From Garcia nutans (Eukaryota; Streptophyta; Magnoliopsida; Malpighiales; Euphorbiaceae): 64,000 bases of DNA. How positions within the stretch are numbered: the first letter of the stretch is position 1; each line of letters begins with the position of its first letter. Position numbers and translations under genes: made by a program. The stretch is taken from assembly GCA_947685225.1 (NCBI GenBank), contig CANTUV010000009.1:682001-746000 (forward strand), written 5' to 3'. Positions 51,431 through 63,469 of the stretch are shown in pieces. The notes beneath the pieces are model-generated. The model worked only from the letters and a program-made list of their open reading frames with translations. It was not told the origin of the DNA and ran no database searches.

Positions 51431-52320
51431 GCTTTTGATGGTATTCTTATAGTCTATGTATGTATTTTGCAAATATGGTATATATATATCATATGTATAT
51501 AGAGTATAAGGGTGATACAAGCATATAACAAAGCCACTTTAGCCAAGCAATGAGCAGTCAAATTAGCTTGTCTCCTAAACCAAAGTAACTTGCAATTTTT
51601 AATAGTTGAAAACAACAAATGATAATCTGAAATTATACCACCAAGCTTTGAAAAATCCTCAACAACTTGACTTAAAGCATGGTAAACAATTTGGCTATCA
51701 ACCTTAAAATCCACATCCTTTAACTCCTACAATTTAACCCATTCAAGTCTCTCACGCAAAGCAATTGCCTCAATAATATCAAACCTTAGCACATCAAAGA
51801 AATGTCCAAGTAGCAATCCATTCACCTCGCCTATTCATCTAGAAGTATAACCCTATAATTAGCTCAGTGGTTTGCTGTGAATATGGCCTCATCAACGTTA
51901 CACTTTTAATACCCACATTATGGAGGATACCAACTCAAAAGGCCACCATTGCTAGATGAAATTGAAGTTGACTTGCTAACATGTATTTATGCTTAGTTTG
52001 TCCCACAGACCATATAATCATTACAATCCACAAGAAGTTTATAACCTTCGGTGGAATAGTCAACTCCCAAATTCTCTTTCACCCACCTATAACCGCAAAT
52101 AACTAATGGAAGACAAACACTTTGTCATAATATGATAACTTGCCTTCACTATCCCGCTCCCCTATCCATAAGAAGTTTCTAACCTTTGGTGGAATAACCA
52201 ACTCCCAAATTCTCTTCCATCCACCTATAACCGCAAATGAGCTAATGAAAGAAAAACACTTTGTTGCAATGTGATAACCTGCCTTCACCGAATACATCCT
52301 TCTCTTTGTGAAATGTTATA
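51431..52320 (-). pseudogene. LINE ORF2 tail relic (zf-RVT and RNase H-like)
   Basis: On the minus strand 52300-52160 encodes YSVKAGYHIATKCF and IPPKVRNFLWIGE, the region before and within the zf-RVT of plant L1 ORF2. 51820-51454 encodes DIIEAIALRERLEWVKL, a stop, DFKVDSQIVYHALSQVVEDF and RRQANLTAHCLAK, the RNase H-like tail. The zf-RVT-side segment is tandemly duplicated (52024-52150 resembles 52164-52300). The reading frame is broken throughout. Confidence 0.75.
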
Positions 52321-54230
52321 AATGACTATCAACATTACCAAATCGAGAAATCGAGATTTGGCAAATTTTATTAAAATCAACATCAAAGAAAATAACTTTG
52401 ATTTTATCCATATCTCTGTGCTTACTTGACAAAGAAAAAAAATCTAACACTCAAAGACCTTCTAAAACTTGGATTATATCCTATACTCACTCAAAAATCA
52501 GTAATATGATATAAGAACCAATGGTCATAGGTGCCATCTCCCCCACTCTCTAGTGCAAACTTTTGCATAAAATATTCTTACCAAGCAGGACACTCCTCCA
52601 CACAAAACATGGACATGAACTAAGACTAACATCTTTGAAATTCTTCCTCGGAAAATATTTAGCTTTGTAAATTCTTGTTAAGTCCTAATCTAGCTAACTG
52701 CAAGTAAACAAGTCATAAATAAGTAATAGAGTGGTGAGTTGAGTATCGTCCTATGAGAAAGGAGTATTCTAAGTACCAAATAACTAAATTATTTATTATT
52801 TAGAAGAAAAATGTTACATTTAAAATTAAATAAATTAATTAGATTACTTTTGAAAACTAACTCTTATAATTAAATCATTAGGGCTGGATATATCCAATTG
52901 ATTTATTTATAAATTCCCTAAAGGCTTAATTCAATTTCTATTTTTTCTGTGATTATTGATTGAATTTTCCTAAACTAAATTATAATCTCTCTCAATATCT
53001 AAAATTAATATTGAACTTAACTTTTATGTTGACTCTCGTAATCACAAGTAATTAAGACAATTCATTAAGATTATTGAAAATTTTTATCAATCTTCTTAGT
53101 ATTTTCCTTATTTATAAGTAAGAACTACTTAAGATTGTTATATTCTTAGATTATAGTTATACTTGCACTCTCGCTTTATCATACAACATTTTAAATCTAA
53201 TAATTATTGATTAGATAATTATTAGTATGAAGCACAAAGATAACAAAATAATAAAAAGTAAAGATAATTGAATCAAATAATAATGAAGCACTCCATAAAT
53301 AAATAATTGAATACTCTAACCTTAATTTAATGTTTTAGTTGCTTGTAATTAAAGGCAAACTAAAAGAATAAATTAAGAAAATAATTGAAAAATTAAGAAC
53401 TAAAGAACAAGAAATTTCAAACCCTAAATCTCTTTGGATTGAAGGAAACTCTTCTTGGAACTTGAATATATTCCTTGCACCAAGCCTATTTTTTTCTTTC
53501 TAAAGAAATCAAGTTTTGAAGAAGAAATTAAGTGATTAATTAGTGATCAATCTTAGAATGAGCCTTTACTTATATATTGGTCTCGAGAACTTCTAAATTG
53601 AATAGGAAAATGCTTAGAGTCTTCAAAATTGATTTGGAATGTATTTAGGGTAGATTTGCAAGCTTCTTTATTGATTAGGGATCCAAATTGAGTATGAATT
53701 TGCACAAAATGACAATTTGCGGCCGCCTAATGATTGCCATGGCTGTGCTTTTGAAATTTCATACGCGTGCATAATTATTTCTTTCAAACTCTATGAAATT
53801 CCTCTTAAAATAGTGCCAAAATAGAATACATAGTTGTGCATTTTGATTTGTACGGTTGTGGACTTCAAAATACCTCTGGTCTCGCTTGATTCGCCACTTA
53901 AAATTTTGTGCATATTTATTTTGATTTACAACGCTGTGTAAATTAAAAATATAGGGTCCTGAAAATCAAAACGATTTTGGATTTCTCTTCTTTTGTCTTT
54001 TAGCATTATTTTCAAGTGTACAATATGTATAATGATTCGTGTGATCGTGTAAAGTTGTTTTTTTTTTAGCTCATTTATCTGCCCTTCTATTTTGCATCTC
54101 TTTTTTTCAATTTCCAATAATTTTTAACTAATTTACATCCAAATTCACATTTTGTAAACTCAAACATTAATATCACAATTATTCTAGTTGCCACAATAAA
54201 AATTTATCAAATTTAATTAATAATAATAAA
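52321..54230. other. Unclassified repeat-like DNA
   Basis: From about 52660 the text (ctaatctagctaactgcaag, gagtatcgtcctatgag) is of a type common in plant dispersed repeats. A moderately GC part at 53700-53900 with paired 'gtgcat/gctgtg' words precedes AT-rich DNA. No coding domain is recognised, and I assign no class. Confidence 0.3.
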
Positions 54231-55578
54231 AATATAATTAGAATAATTAATAAATTATATGTAAAATATAACTTTATCAATTCTATTAACCAATAAAGAT
54301 AGTTGTGTAATGAAGTGTCAATCTTACTTAGCAAGCATTGCAATATTAAAATCAAATATTAATTAAATTTTATTTTTATTAAATATAGTTTAATTTAAAA
54401 TTTTAATAATAATTATAGCTTAACTCGTAATGATTAAAAAATATTAATTTATAAGCTTAAAAAATTAAATTGATTCTTAAACTTATTATATTTCAATGTC
54501 AATTTTAATATATGATTTAATTGAAAATTAATGATATTATTGAAAAATTGACAAAATTGAAAAAATCAGTTCATTCTGATTGAAATTTAAAGACTAAATT
54601 AATGATGTTATATATAAGAATTTAATTGTTCTACCTTCTTTATGTTAAACAAGGTCACGGGCAATTAATAGGGTTATCGAATAAATTTGTTGTTGTTTTT
54701 TTTGTTTTTTTTTTCCTGTTGGTTTTAATTGTGACCTCATCAAACCTGAACCACGATCAAAAAGTAATAAGTAATAGTATGAGTCGATTTTGAATTGGTT
54801 CAAATCAATTTTTGTTTTTTTTTAAATTTATCATAATTAATAATAATATTTTTTAATGAGAGTGAACATTTGACTCGTAATTTTTTATAATATTAAGTAA
54901 ATAATAATTATTAAAATAAATAATATTAGTTGCTAAATAATAGTAAAAAAAATTAGAAGAGTTACTATTATTAACTATTAACAAATAATAATAATAACTA
55001 TTATTATTAAATAACAATAACAAATAATATTATTAATAACAATAATAATAAATCATAATAACAAATAATATTATTAATAAAAAGTAATATTGTTGTTATT
55101 GATTGTTAAATAATAGTAACATAAATTGAAGACAAATTATAATTTTGCAATGGATCATATTTTTTCATTGTAAATAAATATATTATATCAATTATATAAT
55201 CACAAATTTGTAATATTACATTTCAAGTCAAGAAGAAATAAAGGAGATTGATTCTATTTATAATTGTTATTTAAATATTATTATATATATAGTTTTTTCT
55301 TATAATTTAGAAAACAGTTTTTTTATAATTTATGAAATAGCTATATAAAATAATTAAATATTATTATTATATTTTAATATTTAACAAACTTTTTTTTTGA
55401 AGGAATAAAGTATGAATATTATTAAATGAAAACAGTTACAAAAACAAGTCAAAACATAAGCTAAAATCAAAATAATCCAGGTTCCAGAGTCAAGAATAAC
55501 TCAAAACCTGCACTACAAATGATCTTAAGGATTGGCATCTAAATCCACTAAATTTAAAAGAAAAGAAGGAACATCATT
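54231..55578. other. AT-rich DNA with (AAT)n runs
   Basis: No gene is seen. ATT/AAT trinucleotide-rich tracts occupy about 54960-55110. Confidence 0.6.
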
Positions 55579-56917
55579 CTAAATATGAAGACCAATGTAA
55601 GACCAAGCAGCCTGTGCAAGACTGTACGTCACTTGAGTCGCTTGTCTTCGAGACCAAGAGCAGACAATACCTCCTAACTGACTTATTAGATGTTTGCAAT
55701 CACTAATAATAGCCCCAAACTCCGACCAGTCAGGATCTTGATTTATAAGAGCCCAATAAACTTCTTTGCAATCTGTTTCAACATCTATATGAGAGTAGCT
55801 TGAATTATAAAGCCAGCTCTGTGCCACGAGCGAAGCCAGACATTAAAAAGAACAGAAGCAAAATAAAAATATCATATATATATATATATATATACATACA
55901 TATATATATTTTAAAAATAATATAAATAATTAACTTTTTATATATTTACAAACTAATACATAATATTTTTTTATATAAATATTAAAGAAACAAAAAAAAA
56001 TATTATTCTCATATATTTTTATATCTTGATAGTAATTCATAATTTTAAAAAAAATATAACAATAACAATTATGTAATTAAACATAATATTAATATTTATA
56101 TATATGTTCCTAAATTTATATAATTAAACATAATATTAATATTTATATATGTGTTTCTAAATTTACCTAATAATACATTATAAAAATAAAATAAAAAATT
56201 ATATTGAATCACAAATATAATCTCTTAAATAATAATTAAAGTAAAAATTATCATACAATATTAGAATTATAAATAATAAAATTAAAATCAAAGAGAAGAA
56301 ATTTAAAAAATATATATTAAAAATATAAAAATTATAATCTTGTATTCTTTTTGGATGAGTTTATCTTTTTTTAAATTTTTTTTATTTTAGGGAATGTCAA
56401 TTATTTTTTAGTTAATTTTTTAAGTAGAATTTAAAAGATTGAGGGGAAAGGGTGTAATTTAAAATTTTGAAAGGACAATTAATTTTTTTTAAAATTTTAA
56501 TAAATATAAATATATATAAATTTATTTTTGCCAAAAAAGAAGGGGGCTTCTCCATCAAGTACCTTCGCCACTGCTCAGTGCCTACCGAACTCTCATCGCC
56601 TCTGCGATCTTGGGGCTGAACAGACCTGAGATAGAGGTAACCATGGCAGATAACACACGCCCATCGTGGTCTCGCACTACAGCACCAACTCTTGGTGTGC
56701 GAAGAGAAGCATCGACATTCAGCTTTAGTCTTCCAACACTTGGCTTCGCCCAGCTACCGCTAGAAGCATTGCTCGTTCTATTAATGGCAGTCGTTCTATC
56801 ATTCGCTGGTAAAGTGCTCCATTCAGAAACCAAAGCCTCAGCAGCACAAAGTATTTGGTTCGAAGAAGCAACTCTTGGTGCCAAATCACATGATTCCGAT
56901 GCCACCAACAACTTCAA
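55579..56917 (-). pseudogene. LINE-type RNase H domain split by a 748-bp insertion
   Basis: The N-terminal half (56917-56582: RLKLNVDASLRTPRVGAVVRD to SPKIAEAMRVR, then TAG) and the C-terminal half (55827-55579: SWLYNSSYSHIDVETDCKE to WSRRQATQVTYSLAQAA) are consecutive parts of one plant LINE/RVT_3-type RNase H-like domain. Element A (55825-56572) sits between them. Its 9-bp target duplication comes from the coding sequence GCACTGAGC. The TAG just before the junction, where an acidic residue is expected, is a second lesion. Confidence 0.8.
55816..56581. mobile_element. Element A: small AT-rich element with 9-bp target duplication
   Basis: The body is 55825-56572 (748 bp), flanked by gctctgtgc (55816-55824) and gctcagtgc (56573-56581), 8 of 9 identical. 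The left end is cacgagcgaagccagac and the right end reads agtggcgaaggtac on the minus strand, so gcgaag is shared near both termini. A subterminal gaagggggc precedes the right end. No ORF. It is related to element B at 59162-59748. Confidence 0.75.
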
Positions 56918-56939
56918 GAAAATTTTTGGTTAAAAATTA

Positions 56940-57950
56940 AATTAAAAAGACAAATCACTATGAATGCATGTAAAATAGTTAATTAAAATAATAATTCTCA
57001 CGTTTTATTGAATTAGATTCATTGTTTGCAATCAATATTGTTATATTTTATCGGGTCTAATAAGAGCTTTATCAATTTTTTATTTTTAATATTTGAACTA
57101 CATTTTTTTTTCAGTAAAAATTTATCATTTAATATATTTTAAAATAGTTAATATATGTGCTTATATTTTTTTTTTAAAATATGAATAAGTTAATCTATTT
57201 TTCTTATTTGTATTATATGCAGTTTAAAAAATAGTATAAAAATTTTAAAAAGAGGTTAACTCTTAAGTTGACGCTTAACATAATTATCTTATCCGTATTA
57301 TATGTGATTAAAAGAAATTAATATAAAAATTTGAGAAAGAGGTTAAGTCATACTTTAACGGTTAGACAAATACTATTTTACTTATTTACACTCAACTAAT
57401 AATATTTTATTATTTATTTATTTTTTTCATCTTTAAAAAAATATTTATCTCATTTTATATTATTTATAAAAAAATTAAATATATATTTTTAAAATAATAC
57501 AAAAATATCATTCCATAATAATTAAATTAATAAATAATAATAATAATTTTTATATTTAAAAATATTATAAAAAATAACAATTCGTTGTCATATTTTATAT
57601 TTTAAAAATAACTTGAAATTTATTTACAATAAACAAAGTAAATTTTATATGATGTTATTTTATCAAAATTTGTACGGATGAATATATATAATCTTTTTAA
57701 TTATATTTATACACAATAATTTTGTCAATATATATTTTATTTATATTAATACTTAAAATTCTCAAAAATAATATTTAAAAATAATATTGAGCCGGCATAT
57801 AATCAATTTAATTTATATGTATACATTTAAATGCACAGTTAAAATTATAAAAAAAAAAACCAAAATAACACCAATAATTTGAATTATCTAAAAATATATC
57901 ATAAAAAAGGCACAAAGTCGTCTCGGGCGATAGCTGGTATTTTTTAAGAT
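56940..57950. other. AT-rich DNA upstream of MSRA5
   Basis: No gene or clear repeat is seen. Base composition becomes balanced only from about 57905, which would be the MSRA5 promoter and leader. Confidence 0.6.
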
Positions 57951-58026
57951 AAGAATAGACTCGTGTCATAAACTCAGTTTCGGGTTGTTTGACTCGACCC
58001 GGAAACTCAGTCTCCGTCTCTCTCCG

Positions 58027-61000
58027 ATGGCTTTCTCAGAAAGGAGTGCCAATTTCCCTTATCTTCTGGCACTCGCGCTACTCACAATTTCAGTGGCCAA
58101 TCAAGCAATTGCAATTCGTTTACCTGATCAGATCTTTAAACCCTCCAGAGATCCGTCGGATCCTCCTCTGAAAATCGCCTTCTTCGCTCTCGGTAGTTTC
58201 TGGAGATCCGAAGCCGTCTTCGGGTGCTTGAATGGGGTAGTACGGGCCACCGTCGGCTATGCCGGAGGAACCAAACCCAATCCAGAATATAGAAGCTTAG
58301 GTGATCATGCCGAGTCCGTACAGGTCATTCCCATTTCCTTTTCTGACGAAGAAAAATAAAAAAAAAGGAAATTTTCAAATTTGATTTGAGTTTTTGTTTT
58401 TTTTACAGGTAGAATATGATCCAAGTGTGATTAGTTTTAGAGAGCTTTTGGAAGTGTTTTGGTCTAGTCATGATTCAAGGCAAGTATTTGGGCAAGGTCC
58501 TGATGTGGGTAATCAATACAGGTAAATCTCGATCATGATCACCCAAGTTGTTTAATGTCTTAACTAACCTGTTAATGATTATTCATATTTAGGTCTATCA
58601 TCTTTACTAATGGAACTGAGGAGTTTAGATTGGCTGCTATTAGCAAAGAAAATGAGCAACTAAGGTCAAGGAGCAGCATCGTTACTACTCAAGTTCAACA
58701 GCTTCTAGCATTTTATCCTGCAGAACCTGAACATCAGGTTTTTATTGTCTTTCTTTTTGTTTTGAGTTTACTGCTGTTAACTCTTGTAAATTCCTAAAAT
58801 GCCGTGCTTGCGGTTTCCTTCCAAGTCTTTTTATAGCTGAGTTGTGTTGTTAGTTGCTCAATTAATGCTGTACTTTATATTAGTTGCTCAACTTTGATTT
58901 GTCCTTGTTTGATGGAACAAATTTAATTTCATTTCCTTCAGTCTCTGGTGTAGCTTATAGTGTTTGAAAAATAAAAGATGATGGGAAAGAATTTGGCATC
59001 CATGCTGCTGCAACAGTGAATTTCTATTCACTTTTGTTCATGGAACCAACAAAATTTGTTGTCAGTTACTACTTTGTCAATGACGCAAAAATAGGGTAAC
59101 CCATTTGGAATAGATTAAACTCCCCACGAATGACCCGAATTCTAGAAATAAGGTTAGCTACCAGGGCGAAGCCAGACTACGAAATAAAAGAGGGCAAAAT
59201 TTTTTTTGCAAATTTTATTTTTTTCCGTAATTATTTTATCTCTCTTTTTATTTTAATAGTATTTTATAAATTTATTAATAATATATTTTTATTATTAAAA
59301 AATTAATTAATAAAAAATATTAATATATATGTAAATAGAATTTTAAATTTATAAGATTGTTCATAATAAAAATAAAATAAAAAGAAAAAATTAAATAATG
59401 AATATAATTTCTTAAAAAATAATTAAAATAAATGAGTACTTTAATTCATTAAATGGGTTCAAATTAATTTAGTTGAAAATTTTTTTTCTTTCTTTATTTT
59501 TTTTAAATTTGTATATTATCAATATTTTGTCAATTTTTTAAAAAAGAACTATTGCATATAGAATAAATAATTTATTGTAATTTTTTTAACTTCTTGTAAA
59601 AATTAAAAAAAGGGGGGGGATTTTAAATTTTAAAAAACAATTAATAAATAATTTAAAATTTTTTAAAAAATATTATATATATATATATATAATTTCAAAA
59701 AGAGAAGGGGGCAACTGCCCCCCTTTTCAACAATGTATCCTCGCCCCCGTTAGCTACAAATGGTACAATTCAGCTGAGAAATTTGGAATTGAAATTTCAG
59801 CTTTATTAAATGGTTGTGTAACAATTTTTCAGAAAACTCGCTAGCTCATAGATCAAATAGAACCTGGAACTGTACATACTTAGTTATATGTTCACTTCAA
59901 AAGCAGAGAAAAACATTTGTTTCTTTCTTGTTTCATACAATTTAGGCAGTGCCTGCATAATATAGTTTTTTCTGTGTTGTCTTTAATCTTTAATTTTGCA
60001 GCTCTATATAGGCACAAGTCTCAGAAGACATCTGATGTAGAAAAGGTTATAAAATCATATTACATCGTTTCTTTTTAAGTTGAAAATATTCGTAGTTCTA
60101 GTGTTGGTGTTTCAGTTACTAAATAGGACATAAGAAATCTATGATGCTGCATGTGTGCTCTCCATATTTAAAAATGGAAGCACAAAGTGGGTTGAAAATT
60201 CACTAGATTTCCTTGATTTGGAGTTTTTTTAGGGAGAGTTTATTATGTTCTTCAAAGCACAGCTCAACTGTGTTTCAGTATTGCTGTTCAGGAAGTAAGT
60301 AAAGGAGCATAGAGAAAAAGAAAGAAGCCAAAATAAGGTGGAAGGAGAGTGAGTTGAAGAGCATTGATTCTCAGGGTGGTGGTCTGGTCTGATTCTGGTG
60401 TCAGCGACTGGATTGTCAATGGCTTTCCAGTTATTCTGAATTCTGGCAGATAAGGAAGTCATGAATATAGTAGTTCCAGTTGGGTTTGGAGGGGGTGGGG
60501 CTCTAGAGCTTGATGTGCCTGTTGCCTTAGGCCTGCCTTTAACAACTATGCTTAAGAACTTTTTTTGTGTTTTAATCCAAACATTTTCATTTTCGCAAAT
60601 TAAGCCATGACTAATAATTAATTGTACATTTACAGCCAAAAGCTAGGTTTCCATTTGGAAAAATTGTTAACTTGTTGATTGGACATTGATAATGGCACCA
60701 CACAGACAAGCAGACCAAACTTTAAAAATAGTCCAACTTGGACTCTCAATTTTGACTAGAAAAAATAGCATATTTTATGTGTATATGGTATAAAAATTTG
60801 TAGAACCAAATCTAATGGCCAATTGAACCAATACTTCTGCTTGTTTATGGACAGACATAGTTAATTGTTTGTTTGAGGTATGGTGCCATTGGAGAAGGTT
60901 ATAGAATTGATATATTTTGATTCTATCAATTTTAAGTTATCTTGTTGTACACGGATGAACTCCCTGTCCATTATATTTCTTTACATCAATTCCATTTTAG

Positions 61001-61557
61001 ACTCAAAATCTAGGGTTTGTTATCTCCTATCATTTTTTCCTTAAATTCTTCTCCTTAGGTAGGAGAAATCTATGAAATGGCTGGATTACCTGGTGAACTG
61101 GATTGTGATTGGCATGGTGAGTAAGTTGGATGATGACATTTAATGCTTCAAATGTAAAAGGATAGAGAAGAAATAAGGGGTTATCCAATGCATGTACAGG
61201 TGATACTGTTAAAGTCACATTATCAAGTTAATAATTACGCGATAGATCATTAGTAATTATAAATGTCAAATAAAGAACATTCAAAATGCTGAAACAGAAA
61301 GCACTCTATTGGAAGTTAAATATATTGATTGATGAATTTCAAATGCTATGTAACTGCAGAAATTTGAGCTCAAGCGAAGGCCATTTCTTCTTCATCTGAT
61401 GGGAAACTTACCTGAGGAGGAGCTTAAGAAGTCAAGCTTGGCAGCAAAACTAAATGGTTATGCTGCAGAGCTCTGTCCACCGAAGATGCAAAACCAGCTA
61501 GATGCAAAAATCAAAGAAATTGTTAGAAAAGGTTGGCCTGTTCTGAAGGAAGTGTAG
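58027..61557 (+). CDS. MSRA5: Peptide methionine sulfoxide reductase A5
   Basis: MsrA-fold protein of the secretory-pathway A5 group. Exons 58027-58323, 58409-58521, 58593-58737 and 61360-61557, all GT-AG and in phase, give 250 aa (Arabidopsis A5 is about 254). The start at 58027 gives an N-terminal signal-like hydrophobic segment (YLLALALLTISVANQAIA). MsrA motifs follow: FALGSFWRSE, FGCLNGVVRATVGYAGG, NPEYRSLGDHAESVQVEYDP, FWSSHDSRQVFGQGPDVGNQYRS and HQKFELKRRPF. The canonical GCFWGxE catalytic motif reads GSFWRSE here, so the usual resolving-cycle nucleophile Cys is replaced by Ser; from memory, Arabidopsis MSRA5 has the same change, so this is a family trait and the classical reaction is doubtful. 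Intron 3 (2.6 kb) carries element B. aataaa-like signals lie near 61825. Confidence 0.93.
59153..59757. mobile_element. Element B: small AT-rich element with perfect 9-bp target duplication
   Basis: The body is 59162-59748 (587 bp), flanked by gttagctac on both sides (59153-59161 and 59749-59757). The left end is cagggcgaagccagac and the right end reads cgggggcgaggatac on the minus strand. Subterminal agaagggggc lies near the right end, as in element A. No ORF. It lies in intron 3 of MSRA5. Confidence 0.85.
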
Positions 61558-62105
61558 AAGATACTATTTTGTTTTAGCAAAATGCTTTAAATGACAGTTC
61601 ATTTCTTCAGTTAACTGTTGAATGGTAGTGTTTATGCCATCCAGTTGAGGATCACAAGCTATGAATGATAGAAGCATATGGTTTTGTTGCTCGGATTACC
61701 ATCAAAGCGTGCGGGCAGGAATTCTTTTCATTCACTATTGTAAATTTATTTGTTCATATTGGACATTTGTTTGGACATTGAGAGCATAAAGATTTTGATG
61801 AAAATATGATTTTTGCAGTGATTAATAAATGATATTTCTAACATATTTTTGGACTAATGTTGCTACCATTTTTTAGAAAGTACTAAGTTGGTGTCTGGTT
61901 TAGGATTGGAATGGAAATGAAAATGGGTGATTTTCATTGTTGTTGTTTGGGTGAATAAAATAGTGGAATGAGAATGAGTTATCTCTATTACCTTGCAGTT
62001 AATTAATTTTAATTCCTGGCGATAATTAAAATTAAAAATAATAAAAATTAAAAAATATGTTTTTTCTATAAAGAAAATAAAATATACAACTTTACTCAAT
62101 TTAAT
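61558..62105. other. MSRA5 3' flank and AT-rich DNA
   Basis: The probable 3' UTR runs to about 61860. 61890-61990 (gtttaggattggaatggaaatg) has the look of a small element terminus, and 61990-62105 resembles the tandem unit at 63.5-64 kb. Confidence 0.45.
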
Positions 62106-63435
62106 TCAATAAAGCCTTAATTTTAAGTCAGTTGGGCCGGCTATATGGATTCACTTTTTTCACTCGGTATAATTTAGAGTTATTTCTTCTGATAGATGTA
62201 ACATTATAAGATTATTTTTGGCAATTTTTTACCAAGTCAGTTTAAGTCTATTTCTGTCTCTCTTAGTTATATCTACTCTAATTTGTTCGGTTTTTCTGAC
62301 AGGCATATCGCTAGATCTTCATTTCACATTGTCAAATCATCTTAATATCTTATTTTATCCTCAATAGGTGTTATTTTCACTTTTTCTCTAATGTACTCAT
62401 TGAAGATTCTATCAATCCTAGTGTGATCACACATCCATCTTATCATTCTCATTTTTGCAATATGTATTTTACTCATGTGTTATCTTTTTACTACCCAACA
62501 CTCACTATCATACATCATCGCATGTCGTATTGCAATACAATAGAAAGTTTCATTCAATTTAATTGGCATCTTTCTATCACATAGAACTCCTGTAGTATCT
62601 CTCCACTTCGTCCAATCAGCTTTAATCCTATGACTTACATTTTCTTCACAACCCTCAACTTCTTAAAGAATAGAGCTAAGGTACTTAAAATGAGTACTAT
62701 GAGATACTGTTATTCCGTTTAAAATAATTTCGCCTCTTTCTCTATTCTCGTTATTAAATCTATAGTGCATATATTCAATCTTAGTCTTACTAAACTTAAA
62801 ACCCTTAAATTCAAAGTGTTTCTCCATAACTCCAACTTATGACTTATCCCTGCTTGAGTCTCATCTATTGATGGTCTCATTCTGAAGTACAAGTTTAATT
62901 GAAATAATCTTATCGCCTACTCTTTTCATTGTTCATATATACCACATTTTATATCTAGTATTCTCTACTTCTTTACTTTTTCCTCCAACTCATTTAGTTA
63001 TTTGAATGCAAACAACACTAATTTTTCTTTTCTCTATAGTATCAACAAATTCTCTTAGTTTACCTGTAAGAGATACAATATTCCAAGTTCATATTTTGAT
63101 TTTACTCCATACTTGTTTTTTCTCATACTTCTTCCTATATAATCTTTTACCATTATCTGAAAATGTATCTCTCATATTACTCATATTTTGGACTAACTTC
63201 TTTACCCACACTCGTTCATGAAGTGAGAATCCTTACTTATTATGTGTCACATTCGGATGTCGATATGACTCATCTCATTCGGAGAACACCCTTCTACATT
63301 CAGGCTCCGATGTAGCGCGTCACAAGTAGGGAATGCTCCAACGATATTATTATTAGAATCCATATCATGAAATGTGACAAAAGTTTTACGCTGGTTATCA
63401 TCTACCACAACTTCTTCTTTACTCGGACTTGGAAC
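62106..63435 (-). mobile_element. RTE-clade LINE, internally deleted
   Basis: Read on the minus strand it starts with ggttccaagtccgagtaaag, an RTE-like 5' UTR, and continues into the endonuclease N-terminus (TWNIVSLTGKLREFVDT, KSKEVENT). At about 62880 it jumps to the RT/C-terminal part (DETQAGI-like, then segments matching 44690-45420 of the other copy), ending at ttaaggctttatt near 62106. About 2 kb of the ORF is missing and the rest has stops. Confidence 0.8.
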
Positions 63436-63469
63436 CGACTATACACAAAAAACCCATATATAATAAAAT

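Noticed and set aside
51415..51435. tggtatcagtgc as an LTR-retrotransposon primer binding site
   Set aside because: It is one of several tandem ctggtatca-type repeats in the same stretch, and no polyprotein follows.
60229..60639. 136-codon minus-strand ORF in MSRA5 intron 3
   Set aside because: No recognisable domain and it lies wholly within the intron; a Ser/Pro/Thr-rich chance frame is more likely.
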